The notes: generated by a model from the letters alone, not told the origin. DNA of 64,000 bases from Mesorhizobium sp. B2-1-1 (GCF_006442975.2 NZ_CP083954.1:4657501-4721500); one strand, 5' to 3'. Numbered from the stretch's first letter, positions 35,815-45,531 are shown. A program made the numbers and translations.

Positions 35815-36995
35815 AAATCCGCGGCATCAACGCGACGCCGATCAACCTCAGGCTCGAGGCGCCTTATGCCTGGGTGTTCGGTGAACTCGACGGCTTCTCG
35901 CCGACCATTGTCGAAGTGGAGACCGAAGATGGCCTGATCGGCCTCGGCGAAGCACCGATGCCGGCAGCAGCCGCGATCATCAACGACATCCTGGCACCCC
36001 GGCTCGTGGGCCGCGACGCCTTCGACATCGCCGGCGCCGAGCATGTCTGCCTGCCCTACTGGACCGGCGTGCAGTCGATCAACGACCGCACCCGCATCAT
36101 GGCCTTCGGCGCGATCGAGATGGCGCTCTGGGACCTGCGCGGCAAGGTGTGGAACCAGCCGCTCTACCAACTGCTCGGCGGCGCCGTGCGCAAGGAGATC
36201 CCGTTCACCGATTACTTTTCGCTGCGCGGCGACGGGCCAAGGGTGAAAGGCGAGACGACGCCGGAGGAAGTCGCCGACTACTGCGTCGAGCTTCATGAGA
36301 CCCACGGAACGACCTTCTTCGAAGGGAAGTTCTCGACGCAGGATCCAAAAATCTCGCTGAAGATGATCGAATTGATCCGCAGGAAGCTCGGCGACGATGC
36401 AATGATCCGCATCGATTCCAACCAGGCCTATTCGCTCAGCACCGCCCGGCGACTGACGCGGCCGCTGGAAGAGCTTAGCGTGCGCAATTGGGAGGATCCA
36501 GTGGCGACGATCGAGGAGATGCGCGAACTCAGGCGCCATTGCTCGATCCCGTTCTCGACCCACAACATCGACATCGCCCGCGCCATGGACCTCAAGGTGC
36601 CCGACGCCTTCGTCGGCAATCCAACCGCGCATGGCGGCATCGGCCGCATGCTGCGCTTCGTCGGCGCCTGCGAGCACGCCGGCATCGATTTCTGGTGCTA
36701 CAGCGGCGACAGCGGCATCGGCAGCGCCGCCTACCTGCATCTGTGCGCGGCGCTCGGCTGGATACGGGAACCGAACCAGTCGCTGTTTCGCATGCAACCG
36801 ACCGACATCACCGAGGAAGGACCGTTTTGCCCGAGGAATAATGTCGTGCCTGTGCCGGAGGGGCCCGGTCTCGGCATCACATTGTCGCGAGAACGGCTCG
36901 CTGCCTGCCATCGCGACTTCGCCGAGAACGGGCCCTGCAACAAATATCACGATCCGGCAAAGCCCGGAACTTACCGTCGTTTGCCGCTGAACTAG
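35811..36995 (+). CDS. Second enolase-superfamily enzyme (glucarate dehydratase-like)
   Basis: A 394-aa mandelate racemase/enolase-superfamily protein that overlaps the previous gene by four bases (GTGA). Domain order is the lid (VKIRGINATPINLRLEAPYA), then the barrel with FFEGKFSTQD near residue 167, IRIDSNQAYS near residue 199 and NWEDP near residue 226 (metal ligands D and E). The C-terminal part has NPTAHGGIGR near residue 271 and WCYSGDSGIGSAAYLHL near residue 292. The usual KxK dyad is reduced to one lysine, and no C-terminal histidine dyad is obvious, so the chemistry may differ from glucarate dehydratase. Confidence 0.75.
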   Translation: MKIRGINATPINLRLEAPYAWVFGELDGFSPTIVEVETEDGLIGLGEAPMPAAAAIINDILAPRLVGRDAFDIAGAEHVCLPYWTGVQSINDRTRIMAFGAIEMALWDLRGKVWNQPLYQLLGGAVRKEIPFTDYFSLRGDGPRVKGETTPEEVADYCVELHETHGTTFFEGKFSTQDPKISLKMIELIRRKLGDDAMIRIDSNQAYSLSTARRLTRPLEELSVRNWEDPVATIEEMRELRRHCSIPFSTHNIDIARAMDLKVPDAFVGNPTAHGGIGRMLRFVGACEHAGIDFWCYSGDSGIGSAAYLHLCAALGWIREPNQSLFRMQPTDITEEGPFCPRNNVVPVPEGPGLGITLSRERLAACHRDFAENGPCNKYHDPAKPGTYRRLPLN

Positions 36996-37228
36996 ATGAG
37001 GGCGGCCGGCCACAACAGCAGAAGCCAGCCGCCGCGATCCCGGTCGGAAAGGGTGGCCACGGACTAGAGGAAGCAGTGCAGCCCAGAAACCGGCACGTCC
37101 GCGCCAAGGACTGGATGGACCGGACAAAACCGCGTGCTACAGTCCCGGTCTACAGGCCTCTGGCGACCGGAAACGGTATAGTCGCGAATTTTCGTCAACC
37201 ATAAGAAACAGGGGAAAGGGTCAAACCC

Positions 37229-38893
37229 ATGAGCAAGAATTATCGCATTCTCGACCTCATCCGGCGCAATCGCTCGCCGCTCGAAAATCACCTCATCGAC
37301 GGTCTCGTCGACGGCCGTGTCAGCCGCCGCGACTTCATCCGCCATGGCAGCCTGCTCGGCCTGTCGCTGCCGCTGCTGGGCGGCATCACCACGGCCGCGG
37401 GCCTCGGTGCCATGCCGTCGCTCGCCCGGGCGCAAGGCGCGCCAGGCGCCACGATCCGCGTCGCAAGCAGCGTGCCGGCGGCGACGATCGACCCTGTCAC
37501 CATCGCCGATGCCGGCGGCCTGCTGATCATGCAGCAAGTCGCGGAGTTCCTCTGCGTCGACGGCCCCGATCTCGTGCTCAAGCCGGCGCTGGCTGAAAGC
37601 TGGAAGCCGAACGACAACGGCTCGGTGTGGACTTTCAAGCTGCGCAAGGGCGTGAAGTTCCACTCAGGCGGCGAAATGAAGGCCGACGACGTGGTGGCCA
37701 GCATCGACCGGATCGCCGACCCGGCCAACTCGTCCAACGCATTGTCGGTGTTCACCGGTATCCTGTCGAAGGGCGCCAGCAAGAAGGTCGACGACTACAC
37801 GGTGGAATTCCACCTCGACGCCCCGAACGGCAACTTTCCCTACATGGTGTCGTCCGATAATTACAACGCCGTCATCGTGCCGGCGAGCTACAAGGGCGAC
37901 TACGAAAAGAGCTTCGACGGCACCGGGCCCTTCAAGATCGACAAATACACGCCGAAGGTCGGCGCTTCCTTCGTCCGGAACGAAGGCTACTGGGGCGAGA
38001 AGGCGCTGCCGGAACGCACCGAATTCACGTTCTTTGCCGACATGCAGCCAATGATCCTGGCGCTGCAGGGCGGGCAGGTCGACATCATCAACCAGATGCC
38101 TGTCCTGTCTGGCGTGGCGCTGCTCAACGATCCCAACATCGACATCATCAGCCTGAAATCGTCGGCGCACCAGCAACTGCACCTGCGCTGCGACGACGGG
38201 CCGATGAAGGATGCGCGCGTGCGCCGCGCCATCGCGCTCAGCCTGGACCGCGACAAGCTAGTCGCGGGCCTGATGAAGGGGCGCGCCGTGGCCGGCAACG
38301 ACAGCCCGTTCGCCCCGGTTTATCCCTCGACCGATGCGAGCGTGCCGCAGCGCAAGCAGGACATCGCGCAGGCCAAGCAGCTCATGGAGGCGGCGGGCGC
38401 GGGCAAGGGCTTCAAGATGACGCTGACCACCGAGCGCTATCTCGAAATCCCCGAATACGCCCAGCTCATCCAGAACTGGGTCAAGGAAATCGGCATCGAG
38501 CTCGAGCTCAACATCCTCGACCAGAGCGCCTATTACGGCGACGCCGTGTTCGGCAAATCGAACTGGCTGGACTCGGAAATGGGCATCACCGACTACGGCC
38601 ACCGCGGCGTGCCGAACGTCTATCTTGCCGCCCCGCTGAAGAGCGAAGGCACATGGAACGCGGCGCACTTCAAGAACAAGGACTACGACGCGCTGGCGAC
38701 CAGCTATATCGCGGCCCTCGATCTCGAAGCGCAGAAGGCGACGGCAGGCAAGATCCAGAAACTTCTGCTCGAGGAGACGCCGGTCATCTTCGGCTATTTC
38801 TACGACTATCTGACGGCGACGGCGAAGGGCGTGGCCGGCGTGCAGCCGACCGCGATGTCGCAGCTGTTCCTCGAAAAGGCGTCGAAGGCCTGA
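37229..38893 (+). CDS. Dpp/Opp-type ABC binding protein with Tat signal (SBP 1)
   Basis: A 554-aa extracellular solute-binding family 5 protein. A twin-arginine signal is present: RRDF at residues 33-36 followed by the hydrophobic GSLLGLSLPLLGGITTAAGLGA region, with a cleavage-like ARAQG nearby. The N-terminal 32 residues ahead of the RR pair are unusually long. Family features are DGSVWTFKLRKGVKFHSG near residue 128 and the C-terminal PTAMSQLFLEKASKA. It binds an unknown solute for the permeases that follow. A paralogue with the same signal layout lies at 43876. Confidence 0.9.
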   Translation: MSKNYRILDLIRRNRSPLENHLIDGLVDGRVSRRDFIRHGSLLGLSLPLLGGITTAAGLGAMPSLARAQGAPGATIRVASSVPAATIDPVTIADAGGLLIMQQVAEFLCVDGPDLVLKPALAESWKPNDNGSVWTFKLRKGVKFHSGGEMKADDVVASIDRIADPANSSNALSVFTGILSKGASKKVDDYTVEFHLDAPNGNFPYMVSSDNYNAVIVPASYKGDYEKSFDGTGPFKIDKYTPKVGASFVRNEGYWGEKALPERTEFTFFADMQPMILALQGGQVDIINQMPVLSGVALLNDPNIDIISLKSSAHQQLHLRCDDGPMKDARVRRAIALSLDRDKLVAGLMKGRAVAGNDSPFAPVYPSTDASVPQRKQDIAQAKQLMEAAGAGKGFKMTLTTERYLEIPEYAQLIQNWVKEIGIELELNILDQSAYYGDAVFGKSNWLDSEMGITDYGHRGVPNVYLAAPLKSEGTWNAAHFKNKDYDALATSYIAALDLEAQKATAGKIQKLLLEETPVIFGYFYDYLTATAKGVAGVQPTAMSQLFLEKASKA

Positions 38894-38919
38894 GCGGAAG
38901 GGAAAGCCAATCCTATAAC

Positions 38920-38945
38920 AGCCAGCTTCCTGACGGGAGCTGGCT
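38920..38945 (+). other. Hairpin between binding-protein and permease genes
   Basis: AGCCAGCTTCC and GGGAGCTGGCT form an 11-base stem with one T-G wobble and a TGAC loop, ending ten bases before the first permease start. This is the usual place for a 3'-stabilising hairpin that lets binding-protein mRNA outlast permease mRNA. Confidence 0.6.
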
Positions 38946-38954
38946 ACTCAGGGA

Positions 38955-39917
38955 GTGTTAGCCATTCTCTCCTTCCTTGTCCGGCGCGTCTCGCTTTCGC
39001 TCGTCACGCTGTTCCTGCTCAGCATCATGGTCTTCCTGGGCGGCCAGGTGCTTCCAGGCAATGTCGGGCGCGCCATATTGGGGCCGTTCGCCGACCAGCG
39101 CGCCGTCGATGCGCTCAACCATTCGCTCGGCGTCGACCGGCCACTGCTTGCCCAGTACTGGAGCTGGATTTCAAACTTCGTCCAGGGCGACATGGGCACG
39201 TCCTACATCTTCCGCTCGCCGGTCGCCCCCTTCGTTATCGATGCGCTGGGAAATTCGATGAAGCTGGCGGCGGTCGCCTTCGTGCTGGTGGTGCCAATCG
39301 GCATCCTTGGCGGCGTCGTCGCGGCTCTCAATCTCAACCGGCCGCTCGACCGCATCATCAGCCTTGGCGGCCTGTCGGTGACGGTGCTGCCGGAGTTCGT
39401 CACCGGCATCATCCTGATCCTGATCTTCGGTGTCTGGCTGCGCTGGCTGCCGATCTCGGCGGCATGGCCGCGTGATGCCGGTTTCTTCACGCAGCTTTAC
39501 TACCTGATCCTGCCGGCGCTGCCGCTGTTCCTGGTGCTGTTCGGCTATATCGCGCGCATGGCGCGCTCGGGCATGATCGAGGCGCTCGATTCCGACTATA
39601 CGCGAACCGCGGTGCTCAAGGGCCTGCCCTGGCGCACGGTGATCTGGCGCCATGTGCTGCGCAATGCGCTGCTGCCCACCATCACCGTCATTGCCACCCA
39701 GACCGGCTATCTCATCGGCGGCCTCGTGGTGATCGAGACGCTGTTCCGCTACCAGGGTATCGGCTCGCTGATCTTCACCGCTGCGCGCGGCAAGGATTTC
39801 CCGATGCTGGAATCAGGCATCCTGACCATCGGCATCGTGTATGCCGTGGCCACCCTTGTGGCCGACTTCCTCTATTCCGTGCTCAATCCACGCATCCGGC
39901 TGGGGTCAGAACAATGA
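38955..39917 (+). CDS. Dpp/Opp-type ABC permease (DppB-like)
   Basis: A 320-aa inner-membrane permease with about six helices and the EAA-type loop EALDSDYTRTAVLKGLPW near residue 212 that contacts the ATPase. The N-terminal LSFLVRRVSLSLVTLFLLS fits the DppB group. The start is GTG 38955 in GGGAGTG, where the binding site partly overlaps the start. It overlaps the next permease by four bases, so the operon is tightly coupled. Confidence 0.88.
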   Translation: MLAILSFLVRRVSLSLVTLFLLSIMVFLGGQVLPGNVGRAILGPFADQRAVDALNHSLGVDRPLLAQYWSWISNFVQGDMGTSYIFRSPVAPFVIDALGNSMKLAAVAFVLVVPIGILGGVVAALNLNRPLDRIISLGGLSVTVLPEFVTGIILILIFGVWLRWLPISAAWPRDAGFFTQLYYLILPALPLFLVLFGYIARMARSGMIEALDSDYTRTAVLKGLPWRTVIWRHVLRNALLPTITVIATQTGYLIGGLVVIETLFRYQGIGSLIFTAARGKDFPMLESGILTIGIVYAVATLVADFLYSVLNPRIRLGSEQ

Positions 39918-40792
39918 GCGCCGTCCAGACCAGTCCCGCCAGACAGGACGACACCCGCCAGCGCAGCCCCCTGGCGGAGGTTTTGTCCTCGCTGCTTCGC
40001 TCCGGCACCTTCCTCGTCGGCATCACCATCGTGCTGTTCTGGGTCGCCTGTGCGCTGTTCGGCGAACATTTCGCGCCCTACGATCCGCTCGCCGACGACA
40101 TCATCAACGCGCTGGCGCCGCCTTCGGCCGAACACTGGTTCGGCACCGACCAGATCGGCCGCGACGTCTTCTCGCGCGTCATCGTCGGCTCGCGCGACAT
40201 CCTGACCGTGGCGCCGCTGGCGACATTGCTGGCGACGGTGGCCGGCACGGCGCTCGGGCTGCTCACCGGTTACTTCCGCGGTATCGTCGACGATGTCGTC
40301 AGCCGCATCCTGGAAGCCTTCATGGCAATCCCGGTGGTGATCGTGGCGCTGCTCGCCATCGTGGCGCTCGGCACGTCCAAGACCACCGTCATCGTGGTCA
40401 TCGGCCTGAGCTTCGCGCCGATCATCGCGCGCACCGTGCGCTCGGCGGTGCTGGCTGAGCGCGAGCTCGACTATGTCGCCGCGGCCCAGCTCAGGCATGA
40501 GAGTGCGCTGCATACGATGTTCGTCGAGATCCTGCCCAACGTCATTCCGCCGATCCTGGTCGAAACCACCGTGCGGCTTGGTTATGCCATTTTCGCGGTT
40601 GCCACGCTTTCCTTCATGGGCTTCGGCATCCAGCCGCCGTCGCCGGACTGGGGGCTCTCGATTTCCAGCAATTACGGCATGATCGGCGGCGGCTTCTGGT
40701 GGACCGTGCTGTTCGACGCGCTCGCCATCGCCTCGCTGGTGATCGGCGTCAACCTGGCGGCCGACGGCGTGCATGGAGCCTTCAATGACTGA
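39914..40792 (+). CDS. Dpp/Opp-type ABC permease (DppC-like)
   Basis: A 292-aa permease of the DppC type with the N-terminal hydrophobic helix, the conserved GTDQIGRDVFSRVIVGSR near residue 77 and the EAA loop ERELDYVAAAQLRHESALHT near residue 188. It is stacked directly on the previous gene and overlaps the ATPase gene by eight bases. It pairs with the DppB-like protein to form the channel for the periplasmic solute. Confidence 0.9.
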   Translation: MSAVQTSPARQDDTRQRSPLAEVLSSLLRSGTFLVGITIVLFWVACALFGEHFAPYDPLADDIINALAPPSAEHWFGTDQIGRDVFSRVIVGSRDILTVAPLATLLATVAGTALGLLTGYFRGIVDDVVSRILEAFMAIPVVIVALLAIVALGTSKTTVIVVIGLSFAPIIARTVRSAVLAERELDYVAAAQLRHESALHTMFVEILPNVIPPILVETTVRLGYAIFAVATLSFMGFGIQPPSPDWGLSISSNYGMIGGGFWWTVLFDALAIASLVIGVNLAADGVHGAFND

Positions 40793-42836
40793 ACCCTCCA
40801 AGACCCGGAAGGCGCAGGCCCTGAACGCACTCGACCTCAACGACCTGTCGGTCGCTTATCGTGTTTCCGGCCGAAACCGGGCGGTGCTGCGCAATCTCAG
40901 TCTCACCATCGGCCAAGGCGAGGCCTATGGGCTGGTCGGCGAATCCGGCTGCGGCAAATCCACGGTCGCCCTTTCCGTCGTGCGCTACCTGCCGCGAAAC
41001 GGTTCCATATCAGGCGGCGCGATCTCGCTCGACGGACAGGACGTCATGAAGCTCGATGCCGAGGCGCTCAGAAAGATGCGAGCCGAAAGCGTCTCAATGG
41101 TCTATCAGGACCCCGGCAAGGCGCTGAACCCGTCGATCCGCATCGGTCGCCAGCTGACCGAGATCTTCGAGCTTGGGGGCAAAACGGGGCAGGCAGCCGA
41201 GGATCGCGCAATCGCCATGCTGAACCGGGTGCGGATCTCCGATCCGGTCAGCGTCATGCAACGCTATCCGCACCAGCTTTCCGGCGGCATGCAGCAGCGC
41301 GTGGCGATCGCCATGGCGCTGGCCAACGATCCTTCGATGCTGATCCTGGACGAGCCGACGACCGGCCTCGACGCGACCGTCGAAGCCGAGGTGCTCGACC
41401 TGATCGCGCAGCTGCGGCAAGAATTGTCGGCCTCGATCCTGTTCATCAGCCACAATCTCGCCGTCGTCTCCAACATGTGCGATCGCGTCGGCGTGCTCTA
41501 TGCCGGCATGCTGGTCGAGGAAGGGCCGACGGAGGCCGTCTTCAACGATCCGCGCCATCCCTATACGGTAGCGCTGCTGCGCTGCCTGCCGCGCGGCGGC
41601 CAGCGCAAGGACCAGGGCCGCCTCGACACCATCCCGGGCTTTTTGCCCGGCATCGGGGCCGACATCAAGGGCTGCCCCTTCACCGACCGCTGCGCTCTCG
41701 CTACCGATCGCTGCCGCAACGAGTTGCCGCCGCTCTACGAACTGGGCGGCCGGCTGTCGCGCTGCCACTATCACGAGAAGGCGCAATCCCTGCCGCGCGC
41801 GACGCCCAGCGACGCGCCCGCCGCGCCGAAAGCCGCAGCCGCGCCGGTATTGCGGGTCGCCGGGCTGAACAAGACCTTTGCCAGCCATGGCCATTCGCTG
41901 CGCGCGGTGAAGGACGTGTCGCTCGATCTCAGGCCGGGCGAAACGCTCGGGCTGGTCGGCGAATCCGGCAGCGGCAAGACCACTTTCGCCAGGCTGCTGC
42001 TCGGCCTTGTGCCGCCCGACGACGGCGGCAGCATCGAGCTCGAGGGCAAGGCGCTGGCGCCGCGGCTGGGGGACCGCAGCGACGACCAGGTCAAGGCGAT
42101 GCAGATCGTCTTCCAGAATCCGGACTCCGCACTCAACCGGTCGCATTCGATAAGGCATCTGATCGGCCGCGCGCTGAAGCGGCTGGCGGGCTTGAGCGGC
42201 AAGGCGCTCGAGGCGCGCCTCGACGACCTCGTCCGCTCGGTGCGGCTGACCGACCGGCATCTGGTCGTGAAGCCGCGCCAGCTGTCGGGCGGACTGAAAC
42301 AGCGCGTTGCCATAGCGCGCGCCTTCGCCGGCGATCCACGCATCGTCGTGTGCGACGAGCCGACCTCGGCGCTCGACGTGTCGGTGCAGGCCGCGATCCT
42401 GAACCTGCTCGCCGATCTGCAAGCGAAGGAAGACGTCAGCTACATCTTCATCTCGCATGACCTTGGCGTGGTGCGCTACCTCTCCGACAAGATCGCCGTG
42501 CTCTATCTCGGTCGCATCATGGAGCTTGGGCCGTCGGAAGAGGTTTTCTCCGGCCCGCATCATCCCTACACCGAAGCGCTGCTGTCGGCCGTGCCCAGGC
42601 TCGACCAGACCGAGACGGCACGCATCCGTCTCGACGGCGAAATCCCCAGCGCCACCAATCCGCCGCCGGGCTGTGTCTTCCACACGCGCTGCCCACGCAA
42701 GATCGGCCCGATCTGCGAACAGCAGGAACCGGCGCTGGCCGAGGCGCGCCCCGGACACTCGATCCGCTGCCATATTCCCTACGCGGAACTCGCCAGGCTG
42801 CAGAGGCCGGCAGCGGTCGATACCGAGCCGGCGTAG
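40785..42836 (+). CDS. Fused ABC ATPase (DppD-DppF-like double protein)
   Basis: A 683-aa protein with two complete ABC ATPase domains, as if DppD and DppF were joined. The first has Walker A GESGCGKST near residue 53, LSGGMQQRV and LILDEP. The oligopeptide-transporter C-terminal extension (CPFTDRCALATDRC) follows, then a linker of about 30 Ala/Pro-rich residues. The second has GESGSGKTT near residue 395, LSGGLKQRV and VCDEP, and its own Cys-rich tail (CVFHTRCPRKIGPIC). Both Walker sets are intact. ATG 40785 is used because it gives normal spacing and follows the family. Confidence 0.9.
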   Translation: MTEPSKTRKAQALNALDLNDLSVAYRVSGRNRAVLRNLSLTIGQGEAYGLVGESGCGKSTVALSVVRYLPRNGSISGGAISLDGQDVMKLDAEALRKMRAESVSMVYQDPGKALNPSIRIGRQLTEIFELGGKTGQAAEDRAIAMLNRVRISDPVSVMQRYPHQLSGGMQQRVAIAMALANDPSMLILDEPTTGLDATVEAEVLDLIAQLRQELSASILFISHNLAVVSNMCDRVGVLYAGMLVEEGPTEAVFNDPRHPYTVALLRCLPRGGQRKDQGRLDTIPGFLPGIGADIKGCPFTDRCALATDRCRNELPPLYELGGRLSRCHYHEKAQSLPRATPSDAPAAPKAAAAPVLRVAGLNKTFASHGHSLRAVKDVSLDLRPGETLGLVGESGSGKTTFARLLLGLVPPDDGGSIELEGKALAPRLGDRSDDQVKAMQIVFQNPDSALNRSHSIRHLIGRALKRLAGLSGKALEARLDDLVRSVRLTDRHLVVKPRQLSGGLKQRVAIARAFAGDPRIVVCDEPTSALDVSVQAAILNLLADLQAKEDVSYIFISHDLGVVRYLSDKIAVLYLGRIMELGPSEEVFSGPHHPYTEALLSAVPRLDQTETARIRLDGEIPSATNPPPGCVFHTRCPRKIGPICEQQEPALAEARPGHSIRCHIPYAELARLQRPAAVDTEPA

Positions 42837-42858
42837 CCGAACATACGGCCCCTGCCCT

Positions 42859-43761
42859 TCACGGATGGCCGGCCATGCTGAAGGACCGGTCGCCCTCGGC
42901 GAAGCCCTGCTCGCCGGCCCAATCCCTCGTCAGTGCCCGCAATCCCGCCAAGGCCACGTCGAGCACATCCGACGAGGCCGGATTGCTGGGATAGGCAAGA
43001 TAGATCGGCCGCTGGAACACGGGCGTGTTCGCGACGCGTTTCATTTCGCCGCGCTCGATATGGGCGCTGACGGCGCTGAGCGGCAGATAGGCGGCGGCTT
43101 GCTGCGACAGCACGTGCTGCAACCCGATGAAGACTAGGCCGGCCGAAATGGCCGGCTTGACCATGCCGGCAAACGCCCGATCATGCTCGATGCGGAATTC
43201 GAGCCCCCAGTCCATCAGTATGTAGTTCTCGGTCCACGGCTTCGTCTGGGCGGCATGCTGGACAAGCACCACCTGGTCGACGGCCAGCGTTTCGTAAACG
43301 ATGCCGGGATGCGGCCGCGGCAGATAGAGGATGCAGATGTCGAGCAGGCCTTCGGCCAGTTGATCGATCGCCAGATCGGGAAAACTGCCCTCGAGCCGCA
43401 ACGCAACGTTCGGCCGCTCGGCGCGCATCCATTCGACCCATGGCGAAGTGATGCGCTCCCACAGATAGGCGGGCGCGGTCAGCCGCAGCAGTGTTTCGTA
43501 GCCATCGGGAACGGCGATGTCCTGCCTCGATTGCTCCCAGGTACGGGTGATGGCGGATGCATGCGGCAGGAACTGGCGGCCGGCCGGCGTCAGCGTGATG
43601 CCATCGCGGTCGCGGATGAAAAGCCGTCGCCCCAACTGCTCCTCCAGCACTCTTATCCGCGCACTGACGGTGGACTGGGCAAGGTTCAGCCGATTGGCCG
43701 CGACGGTGAAGCTGCCATGCTCGGCAATCTCCAGGAAACTGCGCAGGTTTTCGGTGTCCAT
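42859..43761 (-). CDS. LysR-family regulator of the second binding protein
   Basis: A 300-aa LysR regulator with the HTH at residues 3-62 (ENLRSFLEIAEHGSFTVAAN, RLNLAQSTVSARIRVLEEQ) and an effector domain. It ends 22 bases from the convergent ATPase gene and is divergent from the SBP at 43876, which it probably controls. The antisense frame continues much further upstream, but that part lies over the SBP gene and is not coding for this protein. Confidence 0.87.
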   Translation of the reverse strand: MDTENLRSFLEIAEHGSFTVAANRLNLAQSTVSARIRVLEEQLGRRLFIRDRDGITLTPAGRQFLPHASAITRTWEQSRQDIAVPDGYETLLRLTAPAYLWERITSPWVEWMRAERPNVALRLEGSFPDLAIDQLAEGLLDICILYLPRPHPGIVYETLAVDQVVLVQHAAQTKPWTENYILMDWGLEFRIEHDRAFAGMVKPAISAGLVFIGLQHVLSQQAAAYLPLSAVSAHIERGEMKRVANTPVFQRPIYLAYPSNPASSDVLDVALAGLRALTRDWAGEQGFAEGDRSFSMAGHP

Positions 43762-43774
43762 GCCTTGGCTCCCC

Positions 43775-43793
43775 GCATCGAAAATTCCGATGC
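43775..43793. promoter_or_regulatory. LysR operator candidate
   Basis: GCATCG (43775-43780) and CGATGC (43788-43793) are inverted arms around AAAATTC. The site lies 13 bases from the LysR start and about 80 bases from the SBP start, the place expected for a LysR box controlling both. Confidence 0.5.
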
Positions 43794-43875
43794 CCCCTAT
43801 CAAAAAATATCGCTTTCCGCTCGCGGTCAACGATGAACTAGATGGCCTGTCCCAAGACAAGCGAGGATTGCAGCC

Positions 43876-45531
43876 ATGCCGAAGCATTTCGAGAGGATCG
43901 ACATCGCCCGCAGGAATCTGACTGCAATCGAAAATTCCGCTGTCGACGAGTTGCTGGCCGGCCGGCTCGACCGGCGCGATTTCCTGCGTCATGGCAGCGT
44001 TCTCGGCCTTTCGCTGCCGTTCTTGGGCAGCCTTGTCGCCGCCGCCGGTCTCGACACGCAAGAAGCCCGCGCCGAAGGCAAGCCGGGCGGCACGGTGCGC
44101 GCCGGCGTGGCGACGCCAGGCGGGGCCATCGATCCCGTCACCTACTACGACAGCGGCAGCTACCAGCTGGTTTTCCAGACCGCCGAATTCCTCTGCGTCA
44201 CACAGCCGGACCTCACGCTGAAGCCGGTGCTGGCGGAAAGCTGGTCGCCGAACGAGGACGGCAGCGTCTGGACGTTCAAGCTGCGCAAGGGCGTGAAATT
44301 CCACAATGGCGAGGACTTCAAGGCCGACGACGTCGTCGCGACCTTCGACCGGCTGGCCGACCCGGACGGGGCCTCGAACGCGCTTTCGGTGTTCAAGGGC
44401 CTGCTGTCGAAGGGCGGCACCCGCAAGGTCGACGACCACACCGTCGCCTTCCATCTCGACGTGCCGAACGGCAGCTTTCCCTATTCGGTGTCGATCGACA
44501 ACTACAATGCCGTCATCCTGCCGGCGAGCTACAAGGGCGATTACGAAAAGACTTTTGAAGGCACCGGCCCATTTCGGCTGGAGAGCTACACGCCGAAAGT
44601 CGGCGCGACGTTCATCCGCAACCCCGATTATTGGGGCGAGAAGGCGCTGCCCGACCGGCTCGAGTTCAAATTCTACGGCGATGTCCAGCCGCGCATCCTG
44701 GCGCTGCAGGCCGGCGAAGTGGACATTCTCGACGCCGTTCCGCTCGATGTCAGCCAAGTGGTGCTGAACAGCCCCGACATCACCGTGCTGCGCGTCGCCT
44801 CGACCGCGCACCGCCAGCTCCACATGCGCTGCGACATGGCGCCTTTCACCGACAAGCGCGTGCGCCAGGCGCTGGCGCTGTGCATCGACCGTTCCAAGCT
44901 GGTGGATGGGCTGTGCCGCGGGATGGCGGCGACCGGCAATGACAGCCCGTTTGCGCCGGCCTTCCCCGCGACCGACAGAACGGTGCCGCAGCGCGCCCAG
45001 GACATCGCCAAGGCCAAGCAGCTTATGGAAGCCGTGGGCCTCGGCAGCGGCTTCGACATCACGCTGACGACGCTGCGCTACTCCGACATTCCCGGCTACG
45101 CGCAGCTGTTCCAGAACTTCGCCAAGGAGATCGGCGCGCGCGTCTCGCTCAACATCGAGGACCAGGACAAATATTACGGCAAGGCGGTGTTCGGTCAATC
45201 GGACTGGCTGGACAGCCCGCTCGGCATCACCGACTACGCCCATCGCAGCGTGCCGAACGTGTTCCTGAAAAGCCCGCTGGTCAGCGACGGTCCGTGGAAC
45301 GCGGCGCATTTCAAGAGCCCAGCCTATGACGGCATGGTCACTTCCTATCTCAAGGCGCTCGACATCGGCGCACAGCGCGCGGCGGCGTCAGACATCCAGA
45401 AGCTGCTGCTCGACGAGACGCCTGTCATCTTCAGCTATTTCCCCGACCTCCTGGTGCCGGTGCGCAAGAATGTCAGCGGGCTGCCGCCGATCGCCGCCGG
45501 CCTGCTGCTCGACCGGGTGTCGCTGGGATAG
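43876..45531 (+). CDS. Dpp/Opp-type ABC binding protein with Tat signal (SBP 2)
   Basis: A 551-aa family 5 binding protein, paralogous to the one at 37229: same N-terminal layout with RRDF at residues 33-36, then GSVLGLSLPFLGSLVAAA, and long identical stretches such as the ILPASYKGDYEK and GSVWTFKLRKGVKFHNG regions. It has no permease or ATPase of its own. It probably serves the transporter at 38955-42836 with a different ligand, under the control of the divergent LysR gene. The identity looks well above half, by eye. Confidence 0.88.
   Translation: MPKHFERIDIARRNLTAIENSAVDELLAGRLDRRDFLRHGSVLGLSLPFLGSLVAAAGLDTQEARAEGKPGGTVRAGVATPGGAIDPVTYYDSGSYQLVFQTAEFLCVTQPDLTLKPVLAESWSPNEDGSVWTFKLRKGVKFHNGEDFKADDVVATFDRLADPDGASNALSVFKGLLSKGGTRKVDDHTVAFHLDVPNGSFPYSVSIDNYNAVILPASYKGDYEKTFEGTGPFRLESYTPKVGATFIRNPDYWGEKALPDRLEFKFYGDVQPRILALQAGEVDILDAVPLDVSQVVLNSPDITVLRVASTAHRQLHMRCDMAPFTDKRVRQALALCIDRSKLVDGLCRGMAATGNDSPFAPAFPATDRTVPQRAQDIAKAKQLMEAVGLGSGFDITLTTLRYSDIPGYAQLFQNFAKEIGARVSLNIEDQDKYYGKAVFGQSDWLDSPLGITDYAHRSVPNVFLKSPLVSDGPWNAAHFKSPAYDGMVTSYLKALDIGAQRAAASDIQKLLLDETPVIFSYFPDLLVPVRKNVSGLPPIAAGLLLDRVSLG

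Noticed and set aside
41094-42773. Minus-strand frame of 559 codons over the fused ATPase
   Set aside because: It is antisense to two intact ABC domains, with no start signal or family features.
43762-45309. Upstream extension of the LysR frame over the second binding protein
   Set aside because: The LysR family N-terminus begins at 43761, and the extension is antisense to the binding-protein gene with low-complexity composition.
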